Shown piece by piece: positions 50,752 through 60,190 of a stretch of 64,000 bases of DNA. Each line of letters begins with the position of its first letter. Position 1 is the first letter of the stretch. The stretch comes from Ruegeria sp. HKCCA6707 (GTDB lineage: Bacteria; Pseudomonadota; Alphaproteobacteria; Rhodobacterales; Rhodobacteraceae), in NCBI RefSeq assembly GCF_013033515.1, contig NZ_WQEG01000002.1:186001-250000 (forward strand), read 5' to 3'. The position numbers and the translations under genes are program-made. Under the pieces are notes generated by a model, which saw only the letters and a program-made list of their open reading frames with translations, did no database searches and was not told where the DNA came from.

Positions 50752-53205
50752 TCAAAGTTTCACACGTTCTGATTTTGGGTCGTACATCGGCCGCAATGAC
50801 GCTTCGGCCTGCACCTTCACACCACAAACATCGATCTCATAACCTGAGGCAAGGACATCCGCCGCTGACTCTCCTTCGCAAGGGACATAGCCCAGCCCCA
50901 CAGCAGCGCCCAGTGTGTGACCGTAATTTCCCGAACTCAGGTAGCCGACATACTCCCCGTCGCGCAGAATCGGTTCGTTGTGGAACAAGAGTGGTTCTGC
51001 ATCGGTCAGTTTGAACTGAACAAGACGGCTCTTGGGCCCGCGTTCCTTGCGTGCAATCACCGCGTCCCGACCAATAAAATCACAACCTTTATCCACCTTG
51101 ACCGCAAAGCCCAGCCCGGCATCCACAACGTGATCTTCACATGTGATGTCATGGCCAAAATGGCGAAAGCCTTTCTCGATCCGGCAGCTGTCCATCATGT
51201 GCATCCCGCACAGCTTCAGCCCCATGTCCTGCCCTGCCTCATGCAAGGTTTCAAAGACATGTCCCGCCATATCGGATGAGACATAGATTTCCCAGCCAAG
51301 TTCGCCCACATAGGTCACGCGATGGGCGCGGGCCAGACCCAGGCCAATCTCTATTTCCTGCGCGGTGCCAAACGGGTTGGATGCGTTCGTGAAATCGTTG
51401 GGCGACACTTTCTCAAGCAGCGCCCGGGCGTTTGGCCCCATGACCGCCAGTACACCTTCACCCGCCGTGACATCCGTGATGACAACGTTGAAGCCATCGG
51501 AATGGCGCCGCATCCAGATTTGATCCGCCAGCCGGGTCGCTGCGGGGGTGACCACCAGATAAGCGATCTCGGACAAGCGCGTGACCGTGACATCCGCCTC
51601 AACCCCGCCGGTGCGATTGAGGAACTGGGTGTAGACGATCTTGCCGATGGGCACCGAGTAGTCACCACCGCCGATATAGTTCATGAACTTTTCAGCGTCC
51701 GGTCCTTCGACACGGATTTTACCAAAGGACGACATGTCGTACATGCCCACATTCTCGCGCACGGCCCTGTGCTCGGCTGCCGAGTTCTCAAACCAGTTCT
51801 GGCGTTTCCAGCTGTAGCTATAGGCGCGCTCCTGCCCCTCATCGGCAAACCAGTTGGCCCGTTCCCAACCCGCCAGCTCACCCATGACCGCGCCATGGTC
51901 CAGCAAATGTTGATGGAAGGGTGTGCGCCGCACACCCCGCGCCGTTGCTTTCTGGCGATAGGGGAAGTGATCGGCGTAGAGCAGGCCCAGCGTCTCTTTG
52001 GACCGCTCGTACAGATACTTTTTGTTGCCCTGAAACGGTTGCATCCGGCTGATATCAACATCGCCCAGATCAAACGGCTTTTCGCCCGTGTCCATCCATT
52101 CCGCCAGCGCCATACCGGCGCCGCCTGCGGATTGGATTCCGATCGAGTTGAACCCGGCGGCAACCCAGACATTGTCCATCTCGGGCGCCAGACCCAGATG
52201 ATACGCATCATCGGGGGTAAAGCTTTCGGGGCCGTTGAAGAAGGTGTGGATCCCAGCTTCGGCCAATATCGGCATCCGTTCGCAGGCCGCTTCCAGGATC
52301 GGTTCGAAATGGTCGAAATCTTCGGGCAGTTGGTCGAACTCGAAACTGTCCGGGATCCCGTTTGCAGCCCAGGGTTTGGCATCGGGCTCAAATGCGCCCA
52401 GCAGGATTTTACCGGCATCTTCTTTGTAATATGCGCATTCATCCGGCACGCGCAGGACCGGCAATTGGGTCAGGCCATCGATATTTTCAGTGACGATGTA
52501 GAAATGCTCACAGGCGTGAAGCGGCACGTTGACACCCGCCATGCGGCCAACTTCATGCCCCCACATGCCCGCGCAGTTGACCACCATATCGCATTCGATA
52601 TGGCCCGAGGCGCTGCCGTCATCGGCAACCCAATCCACCCCGGTCACCCTGCGCGCTTGTTTGACGACCTCTGCGACCTTGACGCGTTCCTTCACCACCG
52701 CGCCCCGCTGCCGTGCACCTTTGGCCAGCGCCAGGGCGATATTTGCCGGATCCCCCTGCCCGTCCAGTGGCAGATAAACCGCGCCCTTGACCCCATCGAG
52801 ATTGAGGTGCGGATAAAGCTCTTGCACGCGTTCGTTCGATATCTCCTCGACCTCGACACCAAAGGCGCGGGCCATGGCGGCCTGACGATAAATCTCTTCC
52901 TTGCGCTCTTCGGTCAGGGCCACGGTGATCGAACCCACACGTTTGAAACCCGTCGCAACACCGGTTTCTTCCTCGAGCGAGCCGTAAAGTTCCTGGCTGT
53001 ATTTCGCCAGTTTGGTCATGTTCGCCGTCGCGCGCAGTTGCGCTATCAGCCCTGCTGCATGCCAGGTTGTCCCGCTGGTCAGTTGCTTACGCTCGAGAAG
53101 AACGACGTCTGTCCAGCCCTTCTTAGTCAGGTGATAGGCGACCGAACATCCGATGACGCCACCACCGATGATGACCACGCGGGCCTTAGCGGGAAGATCG
53201 ACCAT
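50752..53205 (-). CDS. Dimethylglycine/sarcosine dehydrogenase-like FAD-GcvT protein 1
   Basis: 817 residues from the ATG at 53205 (GGAG upstream). DAO-type FAD domain (about 8-370, VIIGGGVIGCS), a middle FAO_M region and a GcvT aminomethyltransferase pair (about 430-800). H49 in SGTTWHAAGL is at the position of the covalent flavin histidine of dimethylglycine dehydrogenase. Such enzymes oxidise N-methyl groups and pass the one-carbon unit to tetrahydrofolate. Separated by 89 bases from the GlxA-type regulator gene upstream, with which it is probably regulated. Dimethylglycine or sarcosine is the likely substrate. Confidence 0.85.
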   Translation of the reverse strand: MVDLPAKARVVIIGGGVIGCSVAYHLTKKGWTDVVLLERKQLTSGTTWHAAGLIAQLRATANMTKLAKYSQELYGSLEEETGVATGFKRVGSITVALTEERKEEIYRQAAMARAFGVEVEEISNERVQELYPHLNLDGVKGAVYLPLDGQGDPANIALALAKGARQRGAVVKERVKVAEVVKQARRVTGVDWVADDGSASGHIECDMVVNCAGMWGHEVGRMAGVNVPLHACEHFYIVTENIDGLTQLPVLRVPDECAYYKEDAGKILLGAFEPDAKPWAANGIPDSFEFDQLPEDFDHFEPILEAACERMPILAEAGIHTFFNGPESFTPDDAYHLGLAPEMDNVWVAAGFNSIGIQSAGGAGMALAEWMDTGEKPFDLGDVDISRMQPFQGNKKYLYERSKETLGLLYADHFPYRQKATARGVRRTPFHQHLLDHGAVMGELAGWERANWFADEGQERAYSYSWKRQNWFENSAAEHRAVRENVGMYDMSSFGKIRVEGPDAEKFMNYIGGGDYSVPIGKIVYTQFLNRTGGVEADVTVTRLSEIAYLVVTPAATRLADQIWMRRHSDGFNVVITDVTAGEGVLAVMGPNARALLEKVSPNDFTNASNPFGTAQEIEIGLGLARAHRVTYVGELGWEIYVSSDMAGHVFETLHEAGQDMGLKLCGMHMMDSCRIEKGFRHFGHDITCEDHVVDAGLGFAVKVDKGCDFIGRDAVIARKERGPKSRLVQFKLTDAEPLLFHNEPILRDGEYVGYLSSGNYGHTLGAAVGLGYVPCEGESAADVLASGYEIDVCGVKVQAEASLRPMYDPKSERVKL

Positions 53206-53294
53206 CCTGAACACTCCACATCAATTGGTTTTTGCCAATCTGCCACGGATAGGCGTCATAAAATCCATCAAAAACGTCAGGGCGTCCGCAAAAA

Positions 53295-54257
53295 TCACCG
53301 ATCTGCGGCGCTGCGACGTGTGCGTCGGTGCGCGAAAGGCGTTGTACCGTAAACAGCTTTGTAGACGCTTGAAAACCCGTTGGGAAAGCCGCAGGCCATA
53401 CCGATCTCGCGCACGCTGAGTGTTGTGTTTACCAACAGGTTATTGGCCTGCGCCAACCGCATTTCGCGGTAAAACCCATTGGGTGTGGTGCCAAGATAGG
53501 ATTTAAACTTGCGTTCCAAGGACCGGTTGGAGAGGCCAAGGGCCGAGACAATCTCGTTTATCGGGATCGGATCTTCAATATTGGCCTGCATGATCCGAAT
53601 GCATTGATCCAGCGCCGCATCCCCCGTCGCGGTGGATTTCACACCGGAAAATGGCTGCATCGACCCGAAATCCCGGATGTTTTCGTGCAGCATGATATCC
53701 GCAACGGTCAGTTTGGACGCGCCTGAGATGTGCCAGCCAATAACCTCAAGTGCAACGTCAACGGTGGCCCCCATTCCCGCGCAGGTCACCACCGGGCCAT
53801 GCTGTGTGGCGATGGTGAAATTGGCGTCAAACCCGGCATTCCGCTCGCGCAGAAACGACGCATTTTCCCAATGGGTTGCGTGGTTTTCAGCGCCTTTTTC
53901 CTTGATATACCGGCTGGCCGCTTCAGCCAGCAGGAAGACCCGCGCATTGCGATGGGTATATTCCGAAATCACTCGGTTCAGCGACAGGCCCGGATGGTCG
54001 GGGTTCGTGTTGCCGATGACAAACAGATAATCGGCCTTGGGCAATGGGCCAACAGAATCCGTTTCAACCCAAGCCCCGGCGCTGCTGGCAACAGGGCCGC
54101 CTTTGGCCGAGATATAGCGGTAGGAAAACGGCGGTTGCGCGCAGACCCGATTGGCGATGCGCAGAACATCGACAATCCCGGCCAATTCACTCAGAACAAA
54201 GCCCGAGGTGACAAGAATGTCGAAATGTGCCTGCCTATCGTCTTGGGATTGCGTCAC
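53295..54257 (-). CDS. GlxA-family regulator (DJ-1/PfpI plus AraC), GbdR-like
   Basis: 320 residues. Residues about 10-185 form a DJ-1/PfpI-like domain (FDILVTSGFVLSELAGIVDVLRIANRV); about 220-315 form two AraC helix-turn-helices (ALGLSNRSLERKFKSYLGTTPNGFYREMRLAQA). GbdR, which activates glycine betaine and dimethylglycine catabolism in Pseudomonas, has this layout. Sitting between a methyltransferase gene and a dimethylglycine-dehydrogenase-like gene supports that role. Confidence 0.85.
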   Translation of the reverse strand: MTQSQDDRQAHFDILVTSGFVLSELAGIVDVLRIANRVCAQPPFSYRYISAKGGPVASSAGAWVETDSVGPLPKADYLFVIGNTNPDHPGLSLNRVISEYTHRNARVFLLAEAASRYIKEKGAENHATHWENASFLRERNAGFDANFTIATQHGPVVTCAGMGATVDVALEVIGWHISGASKLTVADIMLHENIRDFGSMQPFSGVKSTATGDAALDQCIRIMQANIEDPIPINEIVSALGLSNRSLERKFKSYLGTTPNGFYREMRLAQANNLLVNTTLSVREIGMACGFPNGFSSVYKAVYGTTPFAHRRTRRSAADR

Positions 54258-54272
54258 ACCACGCCTTTCCAG

Positions 54273-55166
54273 TCAGACAATACGATGGCCAGCCGCGCGA
54301 AGACGCTTGGCCAGTGTTTCGATGTGATCGGGACCAACTTCGCAGCATCCGCCCACAATCGTCGCCCCTTGCGCAACCCAGGCCATTGCGTGATCGGCAT
54401 AAGCCTCGGGGCCAAGATCGTGACGCTGCTCTAACGCGTCAACCGTTGGCGCGTCTTCCAGAAAGCCTTGTGAGATTTCCGTAAAGCCATTGGCGTAGGC
54501 GCCAAAAGGGCGACCCAAACCTGAAAGGATATCCAGCGCCACAGGAATCGCTTCGGGCCGGGAACAGTTGATCAACACCACCTCGGGCGCATAGCGGTCC
54601 AATACCGGTGCGATCTGAACCAGGGGCTCGCCGGAACGCAGGCGGGTGCCGTCATAATCCTGAACCGACAGGGCCAGCCAAACGGGTTTGCCGTGGTTGG
54701 TCGTGCCGCGCAGGGCTCCTTCGGCCTCTTGCACGGATGACACGGTTTCAATCAGGAACAGGTCCACCCGGTCGGCCATCAGCGCCGCCAGTTCAGCAAA
54801 CTTAGTTGCTGCATCGTCCGGGTCGGGGTTGAGGTCGGGCCGGTAGGTCGCCAGAAGTGGCCCCAACGATCCGGCGATACGACCACCCGTTCGACCCCGC
54901 GCCTGTTCCGCCTGCAACAGAGCGGCGTTGATCAGATCTGGCAATTTGTCTTCCAGCCCGACCCGCTCTAGGCGCGATCTGTGAACGGCATAAGTGTTTG
55001 TGGTCGCGACAGTGGCCCCACGCTTGAAGTATTCGGCATGTACGTCGCCCACCAGATGGGGCATTTCCATCATCACTTGGGTCGACCAAAGCGGCGTAGG
55101 CGTCTTGCCGCTGCGTTTGACCAGCTCCTGTCCGATTGAGCCATCCAAGAGAGTGATATCTGCCAT
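54273..55166 (-). CDS. Homocysteine S-methyltransferase family protein
   Basis: 297 residues. Zinc ligands: cysteine in VLINCSRPE (about residue 205) and the vicinal pair in VGGCCEVGPDH (about 277-279). N-terminal LLDGSIGQEL is typical of the family. Members use betaine (BHMT), S-methylmethionine or dimethylsulfoniopropionate as methyl donor to homocysteine. With two dimethylglycine-dehydrogenase-like genes nearby, betaine is the attractive donor, which would feed dimethylglycine to them; this is inference. Gaps of 15 and 12 bases to its neighbours. Confidence 0.87.
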   Translation of the reverse strand: MADITLLDGSIGQELVKRSGKTPTPLWSTQVMMEMPHLVGDVHAEYFKRGATVATTNTYAVHRSRLERVGLEDKLPDLINAALLQAEQARGRTGGRIAGSLGPLLATYRPDLNPDPDDAATKFAELAALMADRVDLFLIETVSSVQEAEGALRGTTNHGKPVWLALSVQDYDGTRLRSGEPLVQIAPVLDRYAPEVVLINCSRPEAIPVALDILSGLGRPFGAYANGFTEISQGFLEDAPTVDALEQRHDLGPEAYADHAMAWVAQGATIVGGCCEVGPDHIETLAKRLRAAGHRIV

Positions 55167-55178
55167 TTTCCACGTTCC

Positions 55179-56231
55179 TTAGGGGATCAATACCAGTTTT
55201 CCCGGCATCGCCTTGGATTGGAAGTCTTCCTGCGCGCGGGCAATCTGTTTCAAGTCATAGGTTTTCGAGATCAAGGGCCTGATCTGCCCGGCAATCATCA
55301 TCTCGACCAGTCGGCCAAAGACGTCAAACGCCTGATGTGTGCAGCCGTGAATGGTGATGTCACGCAGGTATATGTCGCGCAGATCGGCTTGCACTATCGG
55401 TCCTGCGATTGCGCCCGACACCGCATAGTGACCGCCGGGCTTCAATGCCAGGATCAAGCCGGGCCATGCCGTACCACCGACAACGTCGATCACGACGTCA
55501 AACATATCCGCTGGTAACGCGGCGTCGCGCCCAAAGGTTTCAACCGCGCCTTGGCTTTGTACCACTTCAGCTTTGGATGCGCTTGTTACGCCCCAGACCG
55601 ACGCCCCCCGAAGCGTTGCCAATTGCACCGCCGCCAGGCCAACGCCACCCGACGCGCCGGTGACCAAGACTTTTTGGCCCGCGGTTACACCGGCCCGGGT
55701 CAGCAGATTCTCGGCAGTGCCAAACGCGCACGGAATGGCGGCGATTTCCACGTCCGAGAGGGGAGAGGCCGAAACATCATAGAGATCCGAGGCCTCGACC
55801 AGACAATACTGGGCAAAGGCGCCGTCGATCTCAGACCCAAGCGCAATAAACCCCGTCGGGTTGCCGGGACGCGGGCGCGGCAGGTTGATTGGGCAGGTCA
55901 CGCGCTGGCCGGGTTGAAACCCGGTCTCGGGCCCCGCAACCTCGACGATGCCACACAGATCCCCACCCTGAATGCGCGGAAACTGCAAGGCACCGCCCCA
56001 GCCGCCGGCCTCGACTTCCTGATCCACCGCATCGGTCGCGCCAGTCACATCGGACGAATACCAACCGACCCGCGTGTTGATATCCGTGTTGTTCACCCCC
56101 GCAGCCGCAACCCGGACCAGCACCTGACCATGCCCCGGTTCTGGCACTGGAATATCCTCGCGCCATTCCAAGGCTTCTGGCCCGCCGTGGCGGGTCAGAT
56201 AGACACCCTGCATGGTGCTTGGCACAGGCAT
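55179..56231 (-). CDS. Zinc-type alcohol dehydrogenase / NADPH:quinone reductase-like (MDR)
   Basis: 350 residues from the ATG at 56231, two bases after the upstream stop; an upstream extension lies within that gene and is rejected. GroES-like domain (1-140) and Rossmann domain with VTGASGGVGLAAVQLA (about 177-192). The usual structural-zinc cysteines of alcohol dehydrogenases are absent, so a quinone-oxidoreductase or enoyl-reductase activity is more likely. Its place in a demethylation operon has no ready explanation. Confidence 0.82.
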   Translation of the reverse strand: MPVPSTMQGVYLTRHGGPEALEWREDIPVPEPGHGQVLVRVAAAGVNNTDINTRVGWYSSDVTGATDAVDQEVEAGGWGGALQFPRIQGGDLCGIVEVAGPETGFQPGQRVTCPINLPRPRPGNPTGFIALGSEIDGAFAQYCLVEASDLYDVSASPLSDVEIAAIPCAFGTAENLLTRAGVTAGQKVLVTGASGGVGLAAVQLATLRGASVWGVTSASKAEVVQSQGAVETFGRDAALPADMFDVVIDVVGGTAWPGLILALKPGGHYAVSGAIAGPIVQADLRDIYLRDITIHGCTHQAFDVFGRLVEMMIAGQIRPLISKTYDLKQIARAQEDFQSKAMPGKLVLIP

Positions 56232-56233
56232 GG

Positions 56234-58681
56234 TCAGGCCCGCAGACGTTCGTTTGCAGGATCCCACAGCGGTTCGTCCTTCTGGACCACGGCGGGATAT
56301 TTCTGGCCGTAGATCTCGACTTCCAACGCGGTTCCAGGATTGGCAAGCTCGGCCTTGATCATGCCCAGCGCAATAGACTTGCCGACGCGATATCCCCACG
56401 CGCCCGAGGTCGTCTCACCCACGATCTGATCACCTTGCCAGATGCAGGACATATAAGGCGCGTCGCAATCGCCAGCCTCGACGGTCAGAGTGACAAAGGC
56501 TTTCTTCACACCCTGCTGTTTTTCGTTCAGGATCGCGGCCTTGCCCGGGAAATTCTGCGGCTTGTCCAGTTTGACGAACCGTTCCAAACCACCTTCCAAC
56601 AGCGAATAGTCGGTCGATAGATCACCCTTCCACGCGCGGTAGCCCTTTTCGATGCGCAAAGAGTTCAGCGCGTACATGCCGAAAGGCGTGGCCCCAGCAT
56701 TGAGGATCGCATCATAGATCGCAGGCATATCGGCGTTCAGCGCGTGCACTTCCCATCCCAGCTCTCCGGCAAAGGAAACGCGGATCAGATAGGCGGGCTG
56801 CCCCGCCACCGTCGCGGCCCGATGGGTCAGCCAGCCCAAGGATAGGTCGGCATCGGTCAGCCCCGACAGGATGTCGCGCGATTTCGGGCCGGTCACGATC
56901 AGCGTATCGCGGGTCGTGGTGACATCCTCAACGCTGACGCCTGCGGGCATGGCGGCAACAAGGATATCCCGGTCGTGCCATTGCGCGGTGGCGGCGGTGA
57001 TCATCACAAACTCATCCTCGCCCAAACGCAGGCAGGACATCTCGGTCAGGATGCGGCCACGGTCGTCCGCGATATAGACGAGGTTAATCCGACCCACCTT
57101 GGGCAGACCGCCCGTGACCAGACCCCGCAGCGCCTCAGCTGCGCCGTCGCCCTTGACCATGAAGCGCGAGAAACCCGGCAAGTCTAACACGCCGCAGTGA
57201 TCGCGCACGGCCTCGCATTCTTCTTTGATCCGCTGCTCCCACGGGCCCGTGCGGCCCCAGGTGTGGGTTGCCTCCAGCGAGGTATCGTCGCCCGGTTTGG
57301 CGAACCAATTGGCGCGTTCCCACCCGTTATAGACGCCCATCACACCGCCCAGTTCCTTGACCTTGTCATGCACCGGCGACAATTTCTTGTCCCGCGCAGC
57401 GGGCCATTCGTGATGGGGGAAATGCATGGCATATTCGTTGCCATAGACCTCCATACCCTTTTGGTTGCAATAGTCCTGATCGGTGTAATCGGTATAACGG
57501 CGCGGATCGACGGCCCACATATCCCATTCGGTTGCGCCGTCGACGATCCATTCGGCCAGTACCTTGCCTGCGCCACCACCCTGCGCGATGCCAAAGGTGA
57601 AGCTATGCGCCTCGAACGCATTCTGGACGCCCGGCATTGGCCCGATCAAAGGCAACCCGTCCGGCGCATACGGAATCGGCCCATTGATCACGCGACCCAC
57701 GCCCGAGGTCGCCATCAGCGGCACCCGCTCCATCGCGTCGGTGACTATTTCCTCGATCCGGTCCAGATCGTCATTCCACAGCTGGAACGAGAAATCCTCG
57801 GGCATCGGATCGTCTTCGGTCATCCAGTGGCCCTTGCAGTCGGGCTCATAGGGGCCGAGGTTGAAGCCGTTCTTTTCCTGCCGCAGGTAATACGAGACAT
57901 CGACATCGCGCAGCAGCGGCAGCTTGCCACCATGATCCTTGGACCAGGCTTCGACTTCGGGGATTTCGTCGGTCAGCAGATACTGATGGCTCATGACCAT
58001 CGCTGGCACTGTGCGTCCGCCGAAGGGTTTGAACCATTCGCCGACACGCTGCGCATAGTAACCGGCGGCGTTCACAACATAGTCACAAGCGATATCGCCC
58101 TTGTCGGTGTGCACGGTCCAGGTGCCATCTTCATGCTGAGTCACCCCAGTGGCCGGGCAGAAACGGATGATCTTTTGCCCCATATCGCGCGCGCCCTTGG
58201 CCAGCGCCTGTGTCAGCTGTGCCGGGTCGATATCGCCATCGGTCGGGTCATAGAGCACGCCTTCAAGGTCATGGATCTCGAGGAACGGATAGCGTTCCTT
58301 GGCCTCTTCCGGGGTCCACATCTCCATCGGGATACCCTGATAACGGCCCATGGACATGGCGCGCTCGAACTCTTGCATGCGTTCCTTGCTATGCGCCAAG
58401 CGGATCGAGCCCGAGACATGGTAGTTCATCGGATAATCAACCTCATCCGCCAGCCGCGAATAAAGCTCGGTCGAATAGCGCTGCATGTTCATGATCGCCC
58501 AAGAGGTCGAAAAGGTCGGCACATTGCCTGCTGCGTGCCAGGTCGAACCTGCCGTCAGCTCGTTCTTTTCCAGCAGCACGCAGTCGGTCCAGCCCTTCTT
58601 GGCCAGATGATACAGGGACGAGGTCCCCACCACGCCGCCGCCGATGATCACCACGCGGGCTTTTGTCGGAAAGTCACTCAT
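56234..58681 (-). CDS. Dimethylglycine/sarcosine dehydrogenase-like FAD-GcvT protein 2
   Basis: 815 residues, same plan as the protein at 50752-53205: FAD domain with VIIGGGVVGTSS, covalent-flavin-type H49 in AGSTWHAAGN, FAO_M and GcvT halves (GWERANWFAKPGDD marks the junction region in both). The two are distant paralogues, not recent duplicates, as loops differ widely, so different N-methyl substrates are likely (for example dimethylglycine versus sarcosine). It follows the GFA gene by 15 bases. Confidence 0.85.
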   Translation of the reverse strand: MSDFPTKARVVIIGGGVVGTSSLYHLAKKGWTDCVLLEKNELTAGSTWHAAGNVPTFSTSWAIMNMQRYSTELYSRLADEVDYPMNYHVSGSIRLAHSKERMQEFERAMSMGRYQGIPMEMWTPEEAKERYPFLEIHDLEGVLYDPTDGDIDPAQLTQALAKGARDMGQKIIRFCPATGVTQHEDGTWTVHTDKGDIACDYVVNAAGYYAQRVGEWFKPFGGRTVPAMVMSHQYLLTDEIPEVEAWSKDHGGKLPLLRDVDVSYYLRQEKNGFNLGPYEPDCKGHWMTEDDPMPEDFSFQLWNDDLDRIEEIVTDAMERVPLMATSGVGRVINGPIPYAPDGLPLIGPMPGVQNAFEAHSFTFGIAQGGGAGKVLAEWIVDGATEWDMWAVDPRRYTDYTDQDYCNQKGMEVYGNEYAMHFPHHEWPAARDKKLSPVHDKVKELGGVMGVYNGWERANWFAKPGDDTSLEATHTWGRTGPWEQRIKEECEAVRDHCGVLDLPGFSRFMVKGDGAAEALRGLVTGGLPKVGRINLVYIADDRGRILTEMSCLRLGEDEFVMITAATAQWHDRDILVAAMPAGVSVEDVTTTRDTLIVTGPKSRDILSGLTDADLSLGWLTHRAATVAGQPAYLIRVSFAGELGWEVHALNADMPAIYDAILNAGATPFGMYALNSLRIEKGYRAWKGDLSTDYSLLEGGLERFVKLDKPQNFPGKAAILNEKQQGVKKAFVTLTVEAGDCDAPYMSCIWQGDQIVGETTSGAWGYRVGKSIALGMIKAELANPGTALEVEIYGQKYPAVVQKDEPLWDPANERLRA

Positions 58682-58696
58682 GTTTCATGATCCCTA

Positions 58697-59077
58697 TTAC
58701 TGTGCCTCTTGGGGCAAGTCGTCTTTGATGTCGTAGTAATCGCCTTTGTCAGCGACAAAGATGTGCCGGGCGAGTTTCAGGCCGGTCGGCTCGTCCAGCG
58801 ATCCCATTGAGACGGCAATCGTGTCCTCGTCATTATGCTGCCAGAACAGGAACGAGCCACAGGCGCTGCAGAACCCGCGCCGCGCAATGTCCGAAGCGCG
58901 ATACCAGGCAAGCGTGTCGCTGGCGGTACAACTGAGCGCGTCCTGATCGGCCACGGCCGAGGCCCAGAGATGGCCCGATTGTTTGCGGCATTGCCCGCAA
59001 TGGCAGGCCGAAGGGCGTTGAAGCGCGCCGTCGATGGTAAAGGCCACCGCACCGCAAAGGCAGGAACCGGTATACAT
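58697..59077 (-). CDS. GFA-family zinc protein
   Basis: 126 residues from the ATG at 59077. Zinc-site cysteines: CLCG (6-8), CHCGQC and CSACGSF, the Mss4-like pattern. Directly ahead of a demethylating FAD-GcvT gene, whose side product can be formaldehyde when folate is short, so a formaldehyde-glutathione role is appealing but unproven. Confidence 0.85.
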   Translation of the reverse strand: MYTGSCLCGAVAFTIDGALQRPSACHCGQCRKQSGHLWASAVADQDALSCTASDTLAWYRASDIARRGFCSACGSFLFWQHNDEDTIAVSMGSLDEPTGLKLARHIFVADKGDYYDIKDDLPQEAQ

Positions 59078-59218
59078 ATCGTTACCCCCGTGCTGTGGGC
59101 GTGGAGCTGATCCCCAGCAACACGCCATGGATGAAGAAACAGGTCGCCATAAAACGGGGGGCCCAGATGTCGGACTTCAGCCCAGAACGGGCAAATATGG
59201 CACAGGCTTCAAAGCTCA

Positions 59219-59788
59219 TTAATACACCGGTGGGGCAATGACCCAGATCGCCACGGCGGGCGCGTTGTAGGGGTTTGCCCAGTGATAGGGTTCATGTTTG
59301 ATCCGAAAACTGTCGCCTGGTCCGACCGTGAATTGCCGCGAACCGATGGTCAGATCCAGCTGGCCCGAGATCATATAGCCCACCTCTTGAGTTGGCCTGT
59401 TGGCGGGTGTCTGCATCTTGGAGTGGGGCTCGAAAGTTGAATGCACCATCTCGAAATCGTCGGTCAGATCGGGCGAAAGCAATTCCTCGATCAACCCTTC
59501 CTCACCCGACCCCATCGGCCGCCGTGACCCGGCGCGCACGACATAGCCCTGCTCTTCGACCGGAACAGCGGAATGGGCAAACAGCATCGACATCGGCACG
59601 CCCAGACATTCAGCAATCTGGCGCAGGTCCGAGATCGATGGCTCGGACATGTCCCGTTCAACCTGGCTGAGCCACCCGACCGAGCGGTCCAGACGCACGG
59701 CGATTTCAGTCAGTGTCAGCCCACGCGCTTTGCGTAGGGCGCGGATATCCGCTCCGAGCGTGGCGCCATGGGGGGCTTGAGCGTTCAA
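59219..59788 (-). CDS. XRE-cupin transcriptional regulator
   Basis: 189 residues from a TTG at 59788, with GGAG six bases upstream. The frame extends to a GTG at 59869, but that stretch is taken up by two 25-base inverted repeats and its translation (KKRLEISLIRVIVKNNGKIS) is unlike the family. HTH_3 at about 12-67 (RSVGWLSQVERDMSEPSISDL) and a cupin domain at about 110-185. Such PuuR-like regulators sense small metabolites. Upstream of the GFA/FAD-GcvT operon on the same strand, so it is the probable controller. Confidence 0.82.
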   Translation of the reverse strand: MNAQAPHGATLGADIRALRKARGLTLTEIAVRLDRSVGWLSQVERDMSEPSISDLRQIAECLGVPMSMLFAHSAVPVEEQGYVVRAGSRRPMGSGEEGLIEELLSPDLTDDFEMVHSTFEPHSKMQTPANRPTQEVGYMISGQLDLTIGSRQFTVGPGDSFRIKHEPYHWANPYNAPAVAIWVIAPPVY

Positions 59789-59805
59789 AGCTGGCTCCGG
59801 CTTTC

Positions 59806-59869
59806 GTGAAATTTTACCGTTGTTTTTCACGATGACCCGAATCAATGAAATTTCCAAGCGTTTTTTCAC
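59806..59869. promoter_or_regulatory. Tandem 25-bp inverted repeats, probable XRE-cupin operators
   Basis: Site 1 (59806-59830) has arms GTGAAA and TTTCAC; site 2 (59845-59869) has ATGAAA and TTTCAC. Each is 25 bases with the same layout, TGAAATTT near one end and TTTTTCAC at the other, about 18 of 25 positions equal, centres 39 bases apart. They lie between the regulator and the divergent DUF1294 gene. Confidence 0.65.
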
Positions 59870-59904
59870 TTGGGTGTTTGGGTGACCTTGGATAATCAGT
59901 CACC

Positions 59905-60189
59905 ATGTGGATCGTCGTGTTGTATCTGTGGGCAGTTAACGCCTTGGCTTTGCTGGCCTTTGGCTGGGACAAGCTGCGCGCGGGTCGCCGGAAACGTCGG
60001 ATCCCCGAGCGTCGGCTTTTGTGGCTTGCAGCGCTTGGTGGCAGCCCCGGTGCGGTTCTGGGTCGCTGGATTTTCAAGCACAAAACCCGCAAATCCCGTT
60101 TTGGCTTTGGGCTCTACGCGATTCTATGCGTGCAGGCGGGTTTGGTCTATTTCGTCTTGTCCGGCGACGTCGCGCGCGTGTTTTCTTAG
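59905..60189 (+). CDS. DUF1294 membrane protein
   Basis: 94 residues with three membrane segments (about 3-18, 38-52 and 70-90) and the family's AFGWDKLRAGRRKRRIPERRLL motif, followed by GGSPGAVLGRWIFKHKTRK. No known function. Divergent from the XRE-cupin gene and 36 bases from its operator, which may bring it under the same control. Convergent with msrC. Confidence 0.87.
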   Translation: MWIVVLYLWAVNALALLAFGWDKLRAGRRKRRIPERRLLWLAALGGSPGAVLGRWIFKHKTRKSRFGFGLYAILCVQAGLVYFVLSGDVARVFS

Positions 60190-60190
60190 C

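Noticed and set aside
51322-53352. Open frame antisense to the FAD-GcvT gene (676 codons)
   Set aside because: Shadow frame; no homology recognised and the sense gene is complete.
56232-56399. Upstream extension of the MDR gene
   Set aside because: Out-of-frame reading of the FAD-GcvT gene end; the real start is two bases after its stop.
57197-58690. Open frame antisense to the second FAD-GcvT gene (497 codons)
   Set aside because: Shadow frame, rich in Arg/His as expected for such mirrors.
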